From Bacillota bacterium (GTDB taxonomy: Bacteria; Bacillota; Negativicutes; Sporomusales; UBA7701), in contig JAEZLU010000077.1 of NCBI GenBank assembly GCA_023415075.1, positions 1 through 6,203 of the forward strand: DNA of 6,203 nucleotides, in the 5' to 3' direction. The translations under genes and the position numbers were made by a program. How positions within the stretch are numbered: the first letter of the stretch is position 1; the number at the start of each line of letters is the position of its first letter. This document shows, one piece after another, positions 1 to 5,729 of this stretch. Under the pieces are notes generated by a model that did no database searches, was not told the origin of the DNA, and saw only the letters and a list, made by a program, of their open reading frames with translations.

Positions 1-295
1 CGCGGAAGCGGTTATGAAACTCGCTGGCGGCGTTATAGACCGGGTCGCGGTTTTCATCGGCCCGGAAGCGCCCCGAAAGCAGGCTGATGACCATGACGGC
101 TCCCGAGAGGGCGCCGCACATGCAGCCAGCGTGGCCGAGGCCGCCGCCGAAGCCAGAGGCGATCTTTATGGCGTCGTCGCCGAGATTCAGGTCAAGTTCT
201 TCGTTGAAGGCCCGCAGGACGGCTTCGGCGCAGTTGAAGCCTTCCTTGTATCTGGCCCGGGCCAGCTGCTGAGCCCTTGTTTGCTGTTCTTCCAA
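1..295 (-). CDS. C-GCAxxG-C-C family putative redox protein (partial, 3' end outside window)
   Basis: Reading leftward from position 295, the frame stays open to the window edge (98 codons). The protein begins MEEQQTRAQQ and has the hallmarks of the C_GCAxxG_C_C family (putative redox-active proteins): an N-terminal helix with FNCAEAV (Cys22), then a glycine-rich ASGFGGGLG stretch (about 46-54) and GCMCGALSGA (Cys58, Cys60). The family's later cysteines would lie beyond the left edge. Members are small proteins of about 130-160 residues found mainly in anaerobes. A redox or metal-binding role is presumed from the conserved cysteines, but the reaction is not established. I chose the TTG at 295-293 because GGTGAT sits at typical distance before it; a GTG at 307-305 is in frame but has no ribosome binding site. 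The gene is divergent from the OYE-family gene. Family call fairly sure, exact start less so. Confidence 0.8.
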   Translation of the reverse strand, partial: MEEQQTRAQQLARARYKEGFNCAEAVLRAFNEELDLNLGDDAIKIASGFGGGLGHAGCMCGALSGAVMVISLLSGRFRADENRDPVYNAASEFHNRFR

Positions 296-296
296 G

Positions 297-326
297 TTAT
301 CACCCACTAGTGTTTTTTGCTATAGT
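297..326 (+). promoter_or_regulatory. Candidate promoter for the OYE-family gene
   Basis: TATAGT (321-326) is a good -10 match. An 18-base spacer separates it from a weak -35 candidate TTATCA (297-302). Transcription would begin near 333, at the AAAACCGGGCCG leader element. The -35 overlaps the start of the divergent C-GCAxxG gene. The 11-base palindrome TAGTTCAACTA (323-333) overlaps the -10 and could be an operator. Seen by eye only. Confidence 0.35.
299..304 (-). promoter_or_regulatory. Ribosome binding site deciding a TTG start
   Basis: On the minus strand GGTGAT, the 3' half of the Shine-Dalgarno consensus GGAGGTGAT, lies three bases before TTG at 295-293. That is the register expected for the full consensus. 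It overlaps the alternative in-frame GTG (307-305), which itself has only A-rich sequence upstream, so the TTG is preferred. Confidence 0.45.
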
Positions 327-332
327 TCAACT

Positions 333-359
333 AAAACCGGGCCGAATCCTGCCGGCCCG
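333..359 (+). promoter_or_regulatory. Leader element AAAACCGGGCCG with hairpin
   Basis: AAAACCGGGCCG (333-344) leads into a perfect 7-bp stem, CGGGCCG (338-344) with CGGCCCG (353-359), and an 8-base loop. The stem ends two bases before the AAGGAGG ribosome binding site (361-367). The same 12 bases recur upstream of the nitroreductase gene at 5832-5843, also after a TATA box and also in a hairpin. It could be a regulator site at the transcription start, an mRNA-stabilising 5' hairpin or a weak attenuator. Confidence 0.45.
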
Positions 360-374
360 CAAGGAGGAAAAGAT

Positions 375-1469
375 ATGAGCATTCTGTTCGAGTCTGTAAC
401 TATGGGCGGCCTGAAGCTGAAGAACCGGTTCGTCCGCTCGGCGACCCACGATACTTTCGGCAACGACGATGGTACGGTGTCCGAGCGGGAGGTCGAGCTT
501 TATCGCGACCTGTCGCGGGGCGGCTGCGGCCTCATTATCACCGGCCACGCCTATGTCGAACACCCGCTGGGGCGGGCCAGCCTAAAGCAGAACGGGATAT
601 ACGACGATGGCTTCATCGCCGGCTACCGCCACCTGGCCGATACCGTCCACGCCGACGGGGCGGCTCTGGTGCTCCAGATCTCCCACGCCGGCCGCCAGAC
701 GCCGGCTGACTGGCCGGCCGACCTGGTGCCGGTGGCGCCGTCGGCGGTGATGGACGGCAGCACCGGCCTGACGCCGCGGCCGATGACCGAGGAGGATATC
801 TGGTCGGTCATCGACGCCTACGCCGCCGCCATGGGCCGGGCCAAGGCGTCCGGCTGCGACGGCGTACAGTTGCATATCGCCCACGGGTATCTTTTATCGT
901 CGTTCATTTCCCCTTACACCAACCGCCGCACCGATATGTGGGGCGGCAGCCTGGAGAACCGCAGTCGCATCCTGCGGGAGATCATGGTCCGCGGCCGGCG
1001 GGCGGTGGGCGAGGACTATCCGGTGCTGGTAAAGCTGAATTCGACCGACGGCTTCACGGGCGACGGCTACCTGGCGCTGGCCGACGTGGTGGCGGTAGCT
1101 GAAAGCCTGGTGAAGTGGGGCGTCGATATGATCGAGGTCAGCGGCGGCGTCCGCGAAGCCAAGGGGGCAATGTCACGGCCGGGAATCGTGCGGCCTGAGA
1201 ATGAGGCCTATTTCGCCGAGGCGGCGCGGGCGGTCAAGGCGGCGGTCGACGTACCGGTAATCCTGGTAGGCGGCCTGCGGTCACTGGCGGTGATGGAGTC
1301 GGTGGTAACAAGCGGCGCCGCCGATCTGGTGGCTCTCTGCCGGCCGCTGGTCCGCGAGCCGGACCTGGTTAACCGCCTGCAGGCCGGCCAGGCCAAGGGC
1401 ACCTGTCTGTCGTGCAACGCCTGTTTCGGCCCGCTCGGTCTGAGCTGCCGGCTGCCGGAAAAGAACTGA
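375..1469 (+). CDS. Old Yellow Enzyme family NADH:flavin oxidoreductase with C-terminal four-Cys motif
   Basis: This 364-residue protein is a complete FMN-binding TIM barrel of the OYE / 2,4-dienoyl-CoA reductase N-terminal domain family. It is expected to reduce activated C=C bonds using FMN and reduced nicotinamide in the cytoplasm; the substrate cannot be read from sequence. Visible landmarks are KNRFVRSAT (17-24), LQISHAGRQ (100-108), the substrate-binding HIAHGYLLSSFISPYTNRR (His167, His170, Tyr172), RTDMWGGSLENRSR (185-198), the phosphate-binding VGG (298-300) and LCRPLVREPDL (321-331). The tail has Cys344, Cys347, Cys350 and Cys358 (C-x2-C-x2-C-x7-C), reminiscent of the 4Fe-4S motif of dienoyl-CoA reductases. 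The protein stops there, without the FAD/NAD(P)-binding half of FadH-type enzymes. AAGGAGG at 361-367, seven bases before the ATG, supports the start. Transcription ends at the hairpin at 1479-1513. Confidence 0.93.
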   Translation: MSILFESVTMGGLKLKNRFVRSATHDTFGNDDGTVSEREVELYRDLSRGGCGLIITGHAYVEHPLGRASLKQNGIYDDGFIAGYRHLADTVHADGAALVLQISHAGRQTPADWPADLVPVAPSAVMDGSTGLTPRPMTEEDIWSVIDAYAAAMGRAKASGCDGVQLHIAHGYLLSSFISPYTNRRTDMWGGSLENRSRILREIMVRGRRAVGEDYPVLVKLNSTDGFTGDGYLALADVVAVAESLVKWGVDMIEVSGGVREAKGAMSRPGIVRPENEAYFAEAARAVKAAVDVPVILVGGLRSLAVMESVVTSGAADLVALCRPLVREPDLVNRLQAGQAKGTCLSCNACFGPLGLSCRLPEKN

Positions 1470-1478
1470 GCCGATAAT

Positions 1479-1518
1479 AAAAAGCAGGGAACATGTTGCG
1501 TTCCCTGCTTTTTCTTTT
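1479..1518. terminator. Bidirectional intrinsic terminator between convergent genes
   Basis: A perfect 14-bp stem, AAAAAGCAGGGAAC (1479-1492) with GTTCCCTGCTTTTT (1500-1513), has a 7-base loop. U-rich tracts follow in both directions: TTTTTCTTTTT on the plus strand, and TTTTT from the A-run on the minus strand. It serves the OYE gene ending at 1469 and the chemoreceptor gene ending at 1536. Confidence 0.93.
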
Positions 1519-1535
1519 TGTCCGCGGTTCCGGGC

Positions 1536-3215
1536 TTATACTTTGAACTTATTGATGGCGCCCTGGAGGTCCTGCGAGAGTTTGGCAAGGGCTTCGCTGG
1601 AGGAAGCGATTTCCTCAGTGGATGCGGTCTGCTCCTCACTGGCCGCCGATACGGTCTGGGTCTGGGCGGCGATGTCCCGGCTGACCGAGTCGATGGACTT
1701 GACGGCGCCGACTATCTGCTGGCTGCCTTTGGCCATCTGGCCGATGGCCTGGGAGATTTCGCCGATCTGGCCGACGACTTGGTCGATGGCGGTAATGATT
1801 TCGCCGAAAGCCTTGCCGGCGGCGTTGACGACCTCGGTGCCGACTTTGACTTCGTGGGTGCCTTTTTGCATGGCGGCAACGGCCTGGTCGGTCTCACCCT
1901 GAATTTCACCGATGAGAGCGGCGATCTGGCCGGTGGCTTCCTGGGACTGCTCGGCCAGTTTGCGGACTTCCTCGGCGACGACGGCGAAGCCGCGGCCCTG
2001 CTCGCCGGCGCGGGCGGCCTCGATGGCCGCGTTTAAAGCCAGGAGGTTGGTCTGGCCGGCAATGCTGGAAATGGTGTCGACGATCTGGCCTATTTCCTTG
2101 GACCGCTCGCCGAGTTTGGCGACAACGGCGGCCGAGGTGGTGACGGTATGCTCGATGTTGGCCATCTGGGTGACGGCGGTGTCGATCGACCGGCCGCCGC
2201 TTCTGGCGACGTCGCTGGTCCGGCCGGAGGCTTCGGCGACCACGTTGGCGTTGGCAGCTACCTGCTGGACGCTTGCCGACATTTCCTCGATGACGGCGGT
2301 AGCGGCATTGACGGCGCCGACCTGCTGTTCGGCCCCCTGGGCCATTTCTTCGACCGTGCCGGCCATCTGGCCGATAACCTTAGCTGACTGGTCGGCGGTG
2401 GCGGTGAGCTGCTGGGCTGAGGCGGCCAGTTGGTCGGAGATATCCACAGCCTGCCGCACCAGTGCCCGCAGGTTCTGGCCGGCCTGGGCCAGACTGGCGA
2501 GAAGGGTGCTAATTTCGTCTTTGGCGGTGACTTCGATGCGGCGGGTGAAGTCGCCTTTGGCCATGGCGTCGGCAAATTCCATGCCCTGGCGGAGAGAGGC
2601 GACAATGCCGCGAACGGTATATATGGCGATGAACGCGGCCAGCACCAGGCTGAGGACGAGGCCGGCGAGCATTACGGTTTTCAGGAAGGCGGCCCGGCGG
2701 TCGAAGCTTTCATCGGCCAGCTTGAGGGCTTCGTCTTTCTCTTTGATGTAGTTTTCGATTTCGACGATCAGGATGGCGTTATCGGCAGCAACATACTGGT
2801 TGAGATACTTGACGGCATCTTCGCGCTGGCCGGCGGCCAGCATATTCATGATGTTCGGCAGGTGGGGGACGAATTTTTCATAGGCGTGGTTGAGTTCCTG
2901 CAGCAGTTTGGGGTCTTTCTCGTTTTCGTTGAGGAGCTTGATGGCGGCGGCGGCTTGCTCGGTGGCTTTGTCCAGGTCGCTCCGGTACGCCTGGTAGCCG
3001 GTGGCCAGGTAGCCACGGTTGGCGGCGGCCTGGCGGGCGGTGTTGAGAGCCAGTTTCTGGGCCGTATCTTTCATGACCAGTTCATATTCCATCAGCGCGG
3101 TCTGAGTGGCGGTTATCTGGGAAACCTGCCAGAAGGTGTAGCCGACGACAGCGGCCATTACCAAGATGATGACAAGAAAGCCACAATAGATTTTGGCACT
3201 TATTTTCACAGGCAT
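1536..3215 (-). CDS. Methyl-accepting chemotaxis protein (transmembrane chemoreceptor)
   Basis: This complete 559-residue inner-membrane chemoreceptor senses an extracytoplasmic signal and controls CheA/CheW. Domains in order: short basic N-terminus; TM1 (about 9-29); helical extracytoplasmic ligand-binding region (about 30-177) of four-helix-bundle (4HB_MCP-like) character; TM2 (about 178-200); HAMP linker (about 201-254, with GDFTRRIEV and KDEI); and a long coiled-coil signalling domain to the C-terminus. The hairpin tip is the highly conserved IAGQTNLLALNAAIEAARAG / EQGRGFAVVAEEVRKLAEQS region (385-424). Candidate methylation pairs are the Glu-Glu sites at 289-290, 310-311, 527-528 and 534-535. 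There is no C-terminal CheR/CheB-tethering pentapeptide. No che gene lies nearby, so this is an orphan receptor; its ligand is unknown. The start is ambiguous: GGGAGG lies only three bases before the ATG (3215) but nine before an in-frame GTG at codon 3. Confidence 0.97.
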   Translation of the reverse strand: MPVKISAKIYCGFLVIILVMAAVVGYTFWQVSQITATQTALMEYELVMKDTAQKLALNTARQAAANRGYLATGYQAYRSDLDKATEQAAAAIKLLNENEKDPKLLQELNHAYEKFVPHLPNIMNMLAAGQREDAVKYLNQYVAADNAILIVEIENYIKEKDEALKLADESFDRRAAFLKTVMLAGLVLSLVLAAFIAIYTVRGIVASLRQGMEFADAMAKGDFTRRIEVTAKDEISTLLASLAQAGQNLRALVRQAVDISDQLAASAQQLTATADQSAKVIGQMAGTVEEMAQGAEQQVGAVNAATAVIEEMSASVQQVAANANVVAEASGRTSDVARSGGRSIDTAVTQMANIEHTVTTSAAVVAKLGERSKEIGQIVDTISSIAGQTNLLALNAAIEAARAGEQGRGFAVVAEEVRKLAEQSQEATGQIAALIGEIQGETDQAVAAMQKGTHEVKVGTEVVNAAGKAFGEIITAIDQVVGQIGEISQAIGQMAKGSQQIVGAVKSIDSVSRDIAAQTQTVSAASEEQTASTEEIASSSEALAKLSQDLQGAINKFKV

Positions 3216-3217
3216 CT

Positions 3218-3224
3218 ACCTCCC
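3218..3224 (-). promoter_or_regulatory. Ribosome binding site of the chemoreceptor gene, unusually close to the ATG
   Basis: On the minus strand GGGAGGT is followed by AG and then ATG (3215-3213). The core GGGAGG is thus only three bases from the ATG, shorter than usual. The in-frame GTG at codon 3 (3209-3207) would be nine bases away. The true start may be that GTG, which removes two residues. Confidence 0.6.
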
Positions 3225-3288
3225 AAAATAATAGCGCCGACAGTGAACAGTTGTTAGGATATCAGCTAATTATTTCCATTCGCTATAT

Positions 3289-3317
3289 TTTTTAATTATC
3301 CTGCCTCTTTATGTCAA
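3289..3317 (-). promoter_or_regulatory. Candidate promoter for the chemoreceptor gene
   Basis: In the AT-rich gap upstream of the chemoreceptor, a perfect -35 hexamer TTGACA (minus strand, 3317-3312) is followed after 17 bases by a weak -10, TAAAAA (3294-3289). This would give a leader of roughly 70 bases. I looked for a sigma-D type flagellar/chemotaxis promoter (TAAA, then GCCGATAA at proper spacing) and did not find a convincing one. Confidence 0.35.
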
Positions 3318-3365
3318 ATAATTATCTATACTTTCACAAAATTCAATATAGTGGGGATTTTGGGC

Positions 3366-3409
3366 AAAAAGAAAAAAACCGACGGCGGGGCTAAGCGATT
3401 CTTCTTAGC
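3366..3409 (-). terminator. Probable terminator of the membrane-protein operon
   Basis: Downstream of the stop at 3423 on the minus strand, a 6-bp stem GCTAAG/CTTAGC (3404-3409 with 3390-3395) has an 8-base loop. Eleven bases of GC-rich sequence then lead to T7 (3378-3372), C and T5 (3370-3366). The distance between stem and T-tract is atypical for an intrinsic terminator, so the fold may be more complex, or termination less efficient, than at the other terminators here. Confidence 0.45.
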
Positions 3410-3422
3410 TTGACAAGACCGT

Positions 3423-3926
3423 TCAGCTGCGGCCGAGCCGCCTGACAACCACGGCGGCCAGCACGCCCCCGGCTACGGCGGTTACGAGCTGCGGCCAGCT
3501 CATGACGAACAGCAGGCCTGTCGCCAGGCGGGGTGGCAGGTTTATCAGGCTGAGAAGCCAGAGGAAGGTGATGTACAAAAAGGCCGTCTTGCCCACGGCG
3601 GCCAGGCCGATGGCGCCGGCCCAGCTCCAGGCTTTGCCGGCCCGGGTGAGCAGGACGTAGATGGCGTTGGCCGCGGCCACCGGCGGAATGAAGACCGGCA
3701 GCGGCAAAAGCTGCTGCAGGTAGGCGACGACCGGGGCAACGGCGGCAATGACGAGGGCGGCGGCCAGGCCGACGGTTTCCAGGGCGATAAGCAGGCAGGC
3801 GTTGATCAGGCTGCCGATGACAAAGGTAGTGAAGAACGGCGACAGGGGGATAACGAGCCGCAGGGACTGGAAGACGAGGGTCAGCGCCAGCAGCAGGGCG
3901 GCCCGCGCCAGCATCCTTGAGGTCAC
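3423..3926 (-). CDS. Putative ECF-transporter substrate-binding (S) component-like membrane protein
   Basis: This very hydrophobic protein of 167 residues has about six membrane segments (roughly 5-22, 31-49, 51-70, 74-93, 103-126, 135-163) and a short basic C-terminus. Size, six-helix layout and an AxxxA motif in the first helix (Ala10, Ala14, in ARAALLLAL) match S components of energy-coupling-factor vitamin/metal importers, in which AxxxA packs against EcfT. If so, it would capture a small substrate and share an EcfA/EcfA'/EcfT module encoded elsewhere, as group II S components do; no ATPase or EcfT gene is visible here. The substrate cannot be assigned. The start is GTG (3926-3924), with AAGGAGG at 3941-3935, eight bases upstream. 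The upstream gene ends 16 bases earlier, so the two are surely co-transcribed. Alternative: an unrelated small polytopic membrane protein. Confidence 0.55.
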   Translation of the reverse strand: MTSRMLARAALLLALTLVFQSLRLVIPLSPFFTTFVIGSLINACLLIALETVGLAAALVIAAVAPVVAYLQQLLPLPVFIPPVAAANAIYVLLTRAGKAWSWAGAIGLAAVGKTAFLYITFLWLLSLINLPPRLATGLLFVMSWPQLVTAVAGGVLAAVVVRRLGRS

Positions 3927-3942
3927 TGGGTCGGCCTCCTTC

Positions 3943-4308
3943 CTATTTGTGCCACTTGTGCCGCAGTTTGGGCGGCCGGCCCGAGCCGCCGCCCTGGCTG
4001 CCGCTGAAAAACAGCCAGGCGAGCAGGATGAGGAGGGCGATGTTGCCGATGAAGCCGTCGATGAAGCCGAGGTCGACGGCGATGCTGATGACGGTGAGGC
4101 CGACGAGAAAGTTCAGGGTGCGTTTGAGGTTTATGTAGGGGTATCGCCGAAGGATGATGTAGGCCACCGCCAGCACGGCCAGGTCGATAGCGACAGCGGC
4201 CCAGGGAATGGGAATAAGGTATTTGAGGATGCTGCCACCGACCATTACGGCCAGGATGATGAGCCAGACTTGATTCAGCACGTTCTCCGCCCCTTTTTTT
4301 GCGTACAT
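3943..4308 (-). CDS. Four-helix integral membrane protein of unknown function
   Basis: I do not recognise this 121-residue protein. It has four predicted membrane segments (about 13-31, 35-53, 64-80, 84-102), a basic connecting loop (RRYPYINLKRT, 54-64) and a Gly-rich then strongly basic tail (GSGRPPKLRHKWHK), presumably cytoplasmic. It is first in an operon with the S-component-like gene, whose ribosome binding site begins at the stop codon region of this gene. A membrane partner or unrelated housekeeping role are both possible. The start is uncertain. The ATG at 4308-4306 has no visible ribosome binding site. An in-frame GTG at 4281-4279 (codon 10) follows a purine-rich GGGGCGGAG, though again very close, and would still precede the first membrane helix. 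Confidence 0.75.
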   Translation of the reverse strand: MYAKKGAENVLNQVWLIILAVMVGGSILKYLIPIPWAAVAIDLAVLAVAYIILRRYPYINLKRTLNFLVGLTVISIAVDLGFIDGFIGNIALLILLAWLFFSGSQGGGSGRPPKLRHKWHK

Positions 4309-4335
4309 TAGGAGATAATGGCTATACTCTTTCTA

Positions 4336-4365
4336 ATTATATACGAAAGAGCGGCTAACGAACAA
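4336..4365 (-). promoter_or_regulatory. Sigma-A type promoter of the membrane-protein operon
   Basis: On the minus strand a perfect -10 TATAAT (4341-4336) lies 18 bases after a partial -35 TTGTTC (4365-4360). Transcription would start near 4330, giving a leader of about 20-50 bases depending on the start codon used. The -35 sits inside a small inverted repeat (CGAACAATTCG, 4359-4369), and a 16-bp palindrome abuts it upstream. Confidence 0.6.
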
Positions 4366-4369
4366 TTCG

Positions 4370-4385
4370 TCGGCAGCGCTGCCGA
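4370..4385. repeat. Perfect 16-bp palindrome, candidate operator
   Basis: TCGGCAGCGCTGCCGA is a perfect inverted repeat lying immediately upstream of the -35 of the leftward promoter, between divergent genes. A second palindrome, CCAGTACTGG (4400-4409), lies 27 bases away centre to centre. The arrangement fits binding of a dimeric regulator. It could also fold as a 6-bp hairpin with a GCGC loop, but no gene ends nearby to need a terminator. Confidence 0.45.
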
Positions 4386-4479
4386 TAATTAATTTTCTGC
4401 CAGTACTGGTAAATTACGATTATTATTTTGCCGGTTTGTGCATACTTTTACTAAGGTTATTCAAAAGGAGTGAAGAACA

Positions 4480-4824
4480 GTGGAATTTGCCTTTACCTTG
4501 TTCAAACCGCATCGACAACGGAGCGTGAAGAAGAATGAGCCCCTGGTGACCGTGAAGCCGAACGGAAGGATCGTTTTCAACCAGAAGGCAGCCGAGCTTT
4601 TGGGCAATCAGTATTATTGCCTGCTGGGGTATGACAGCGACAATAAGGCTCTGGGGATTATGCCGCTCCCCCAGCAGGAAAACAACGCCTTTCCGGTAAG
4701 ATACGCGGCCAAAGGGGCTTATATCGGCGCCAAGAAGTTTTTCAAGCATTTCGGCATTTTGCCGGAGCGGTTGGTGGAAAATCCGCCTTTCCAGCACGGC
4801 CAGTTCATCGGCATAAAGTTTTGA
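4480..4824 (+). CDS. Small soluble protein of unknown function
   Basis: This 114-residue protein has no signal peptide, no membrane segment and only one cysteine; I cannot assign it to a named family. The N-terminal part (about 1-20) is basic. Residues 21-62 read like a compact beta/alpha unit with PLVTVKPNGRIVFNQKAAELLG followed by YYCLLGYDSDNKALGIMPL, a pattern of 'strand, Gly-Arg turn, helix, strand, Asp-rich turn, strand'. The C-terminal half has AKGAYIGAKKFFKHFGI and a GIKF end. The start is GTG (4480-4482), with AAGGAG at 4465-4470, nine bases upstream. The reading frame ends just before a strong terminator, so it forms a single-gene transcription unit divergent from the membrane operon. 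A housekeeping or regulatory role is possible but unsupported. Confidence 0.85.
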   Translation: MEFAFTLFKPHRQRSVKKNEPLVTVKPNGRIVFNQKAAELLGNQYYCLLGYDSDNKALGIMPLPQQENNAFPVRYAAKGAYIGAKKFFKHFGILPERLVENPPFQHGQFIGIKF

Positions 4825-4845
4825 GCCTTCTGAATACATCTGATT

Positions 4846-4880
4846 ATGCTGCCGTTCATCGCGGCAGCATTTTTCTTTTT
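4846..4880 (+). terminator. Intrinsic terminator of the small unknown gene
   Basis: A perfect 9-bp stem ATGCTGCCG (4846-4854) / CGGCAGCAT (4862-4870) with a 7-base loop is followed by TTTTCTTTTTT. It lies about 20 bases after the stop codon. Confidence 0.93.
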
Positions 4881-4918
4881 TGGTTGTTTGCCAGCTGCTA
4901 AGCCGCAATTTACCTCGC

Positions 4919-4949
4919 TGGACAGCTCCTGGCCGGCTGACCATATATT
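4919..4949 (+). promoter_or_regulatory. Candidate promoter for the L,D-transpeptidase gene
   Basis: TGGACA (4919-4924, five of six matches to the -35) and TATATT (4944-4949, five of six matches to the -10) are separated by 19 bases, slightly longer than ideal. This is the best candidate I see between the terminator at 4880 and the gene start at 5032. Confidence 0.35.
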
Positions 4950-5019
4950 ACTTGGTATGTTAATAGCCTCCCCAACCGGAAAATAAGGGCGCAAATAAAA
5001 TTTTGGCCGCAGGCCGGAG

Positions 5020-5026
5020 GGAGGTG
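5020..5026 (+). promoter_or_regulatory. Strong ribosome binding site deciding a TTG start
   Basis: GGAGGTG lies five bases before TTG at 5032-5034. This is the strongest Shine-Dalgarno match in the region. The downstream codons encode a basic residue followed directly by a hydrophobic signal sequence, so the TTG start is well supported. Confidence 0.8.
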
Positions 5027-5031
5027 GCCGC

Positions 5032-5724
5032 TTGCGCGTTGTCCTTTGCCTGATCTTGGTTTTCGTCAGTGTTTGCAGCATCAGTCTAGCTTCGCCGCAG
5101 ATTATCATCAATGTTCCTGAATTCACGCTCACGGTGATTGACAAAGGGCAAGTGGTAAAAAAATACGATATTGCGGTGGGAACGCCGTACGAGCAGACGC
5201 CGTTGGGAAATTTCGCGATCTTTCTCAAGCTGGAAAATCCGGTGTGGTTCCCGGGGGCGAAGTTCGCCGACCGGACGCCGGTGCCGCCAGGGCCGGACAA
5301 CCCGCTGGGCAGCCGCTGGATGGAGTTCGCGCCGACTTACGGCATCCACGGCACCAATCTCGACTGGAGCATTTCCTACCCGGTCTCAGGCGGCTGCGTG
5401 CGCATGCACGACAAGGACGCCCGCGAGTTGTACGCCATGGCGCCGCTGGGCACGCCGGTAACGGTGGTGTACGAGACTCTGCGGGTGGTGGAACGGACTG
5501 ACGGGCTGTATCTCAGGGTTATGCCGGATATTTACCGCCGGCGGTCTTCGACCCGCGAAAGCCTGCTGGCCCTGCTGGTGCCATACGCGAACGGTTACCG
5601 GTTGCTGCGGCTGCCGGAGTTTCCACTTAATGAGGCCGAGGAGGCCTACGAAATACGGTTGGCCCGCCGGGAGGGCCTGTCGTCCGGGGGGCTGGCGCTG
5701 CCGCCGCCGCCGGACAATCCTTAG
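5032..5724 (+). CDS. Exported L,D-transpeptidase, YkuD family
   Basis: This 230-residue exported protein carries a YkuD (ErfK/YbiS/YcfS/YnhG) catalytic domain that forms or remodels 3-3 peptidoglycan cross-links through an active-site cysteine. Residues 1-20 (MRVVLCLILVFVSVCSISLA) are a signal peptide with likely signal peptidase I cleavage after SLA; the cysteines do not form a good lipobox. The YkuD domain begins at IIINVPEFTLTVIDKG (24-39) and includes IAVGTPYEQTPLGNF (47-61), YGIHGTN (His106) and the catalytic SGGCVRM (119-125, Cys122, Arg124). A tail of about 80 residues after 150 is basic, then ends in a Pro-rich LPPPPDNP; it matches no domain I know. There is no LysM or other binding module. 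The gene has its own promoter region and a strong terminator, hence is monocistronic. Confidence 0.94.
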   Translation: MRVVLCLILVFVSVCSISLASPQIIINVPEFTLTVIDKGQVVKKYDIAVGTPYEQTPLGNFAIFLKLENPVWFPGAKFADRTPVPPGPDNPLGSRWMEFAPTYGIHGTNLDWSISYPVSGGCVRMHDKDARELYAMAPLGTPVTVVYETLRVVERTDGLYLRVMPDIYRRRSSTRESLLALLVPYANGYRLLRLPEFPLNEAEEAYEIRLARREGLSSGGLALPPPPDNP

Positions 5725-5729
5725 GTGCG

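Noticed and set aside
14..310. Plus-strand open frame of 98 codons at the left edge
   Set aside because: It is the shadow of the minus-strand C-GCAxxG gene, whose frame shows family motifs; the plus frame shows none.
338..359. Leader hairpin as an intrinsic terminator
   Set aside because: On the plus strand the stem is followed by a purine-rich ribosome binding site, not a U-tract. On the minus strand only TTTT follows and no gene ends there.
1518..3257. Several long plus-strand open frames opposite the chemoreceptor gene (for example 1518-2036, 1912-2751, 2430-3257)
   Set aside because: They are antisense shadows of a highly conserved chemoreceptor in GC-rich DNA. They have no recognisable protein motifs and no separate ribosome binding sites.
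3281..3320. Sigma-D (flagellar/chemotaxis) promoter for the chemoreceptor
   Set aside because: TAAAG and a GCAGGATAA-like string are present but nearly adjacent, not at the required spacing; a sigma-A type TTGACA is a better candidate.
4309..4479. Possible riboswitch upstream of the S-component operon
   Set aside because: ECF S-component genes often have riboswitches, but the probable transcription start near 4330 leaves at most about 50 bases of leader, too short, and no known aptamer motif is seen.
4423..5300. Minus-strand open frames 4423-4944 and 4719-5300
   Set aside because: They run antisense across the small unknown gene, its terminator and the L,D-transpeptidase gene, and cross a strong intrinsic terminator. 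No motifs or ribosome binding sites support them.
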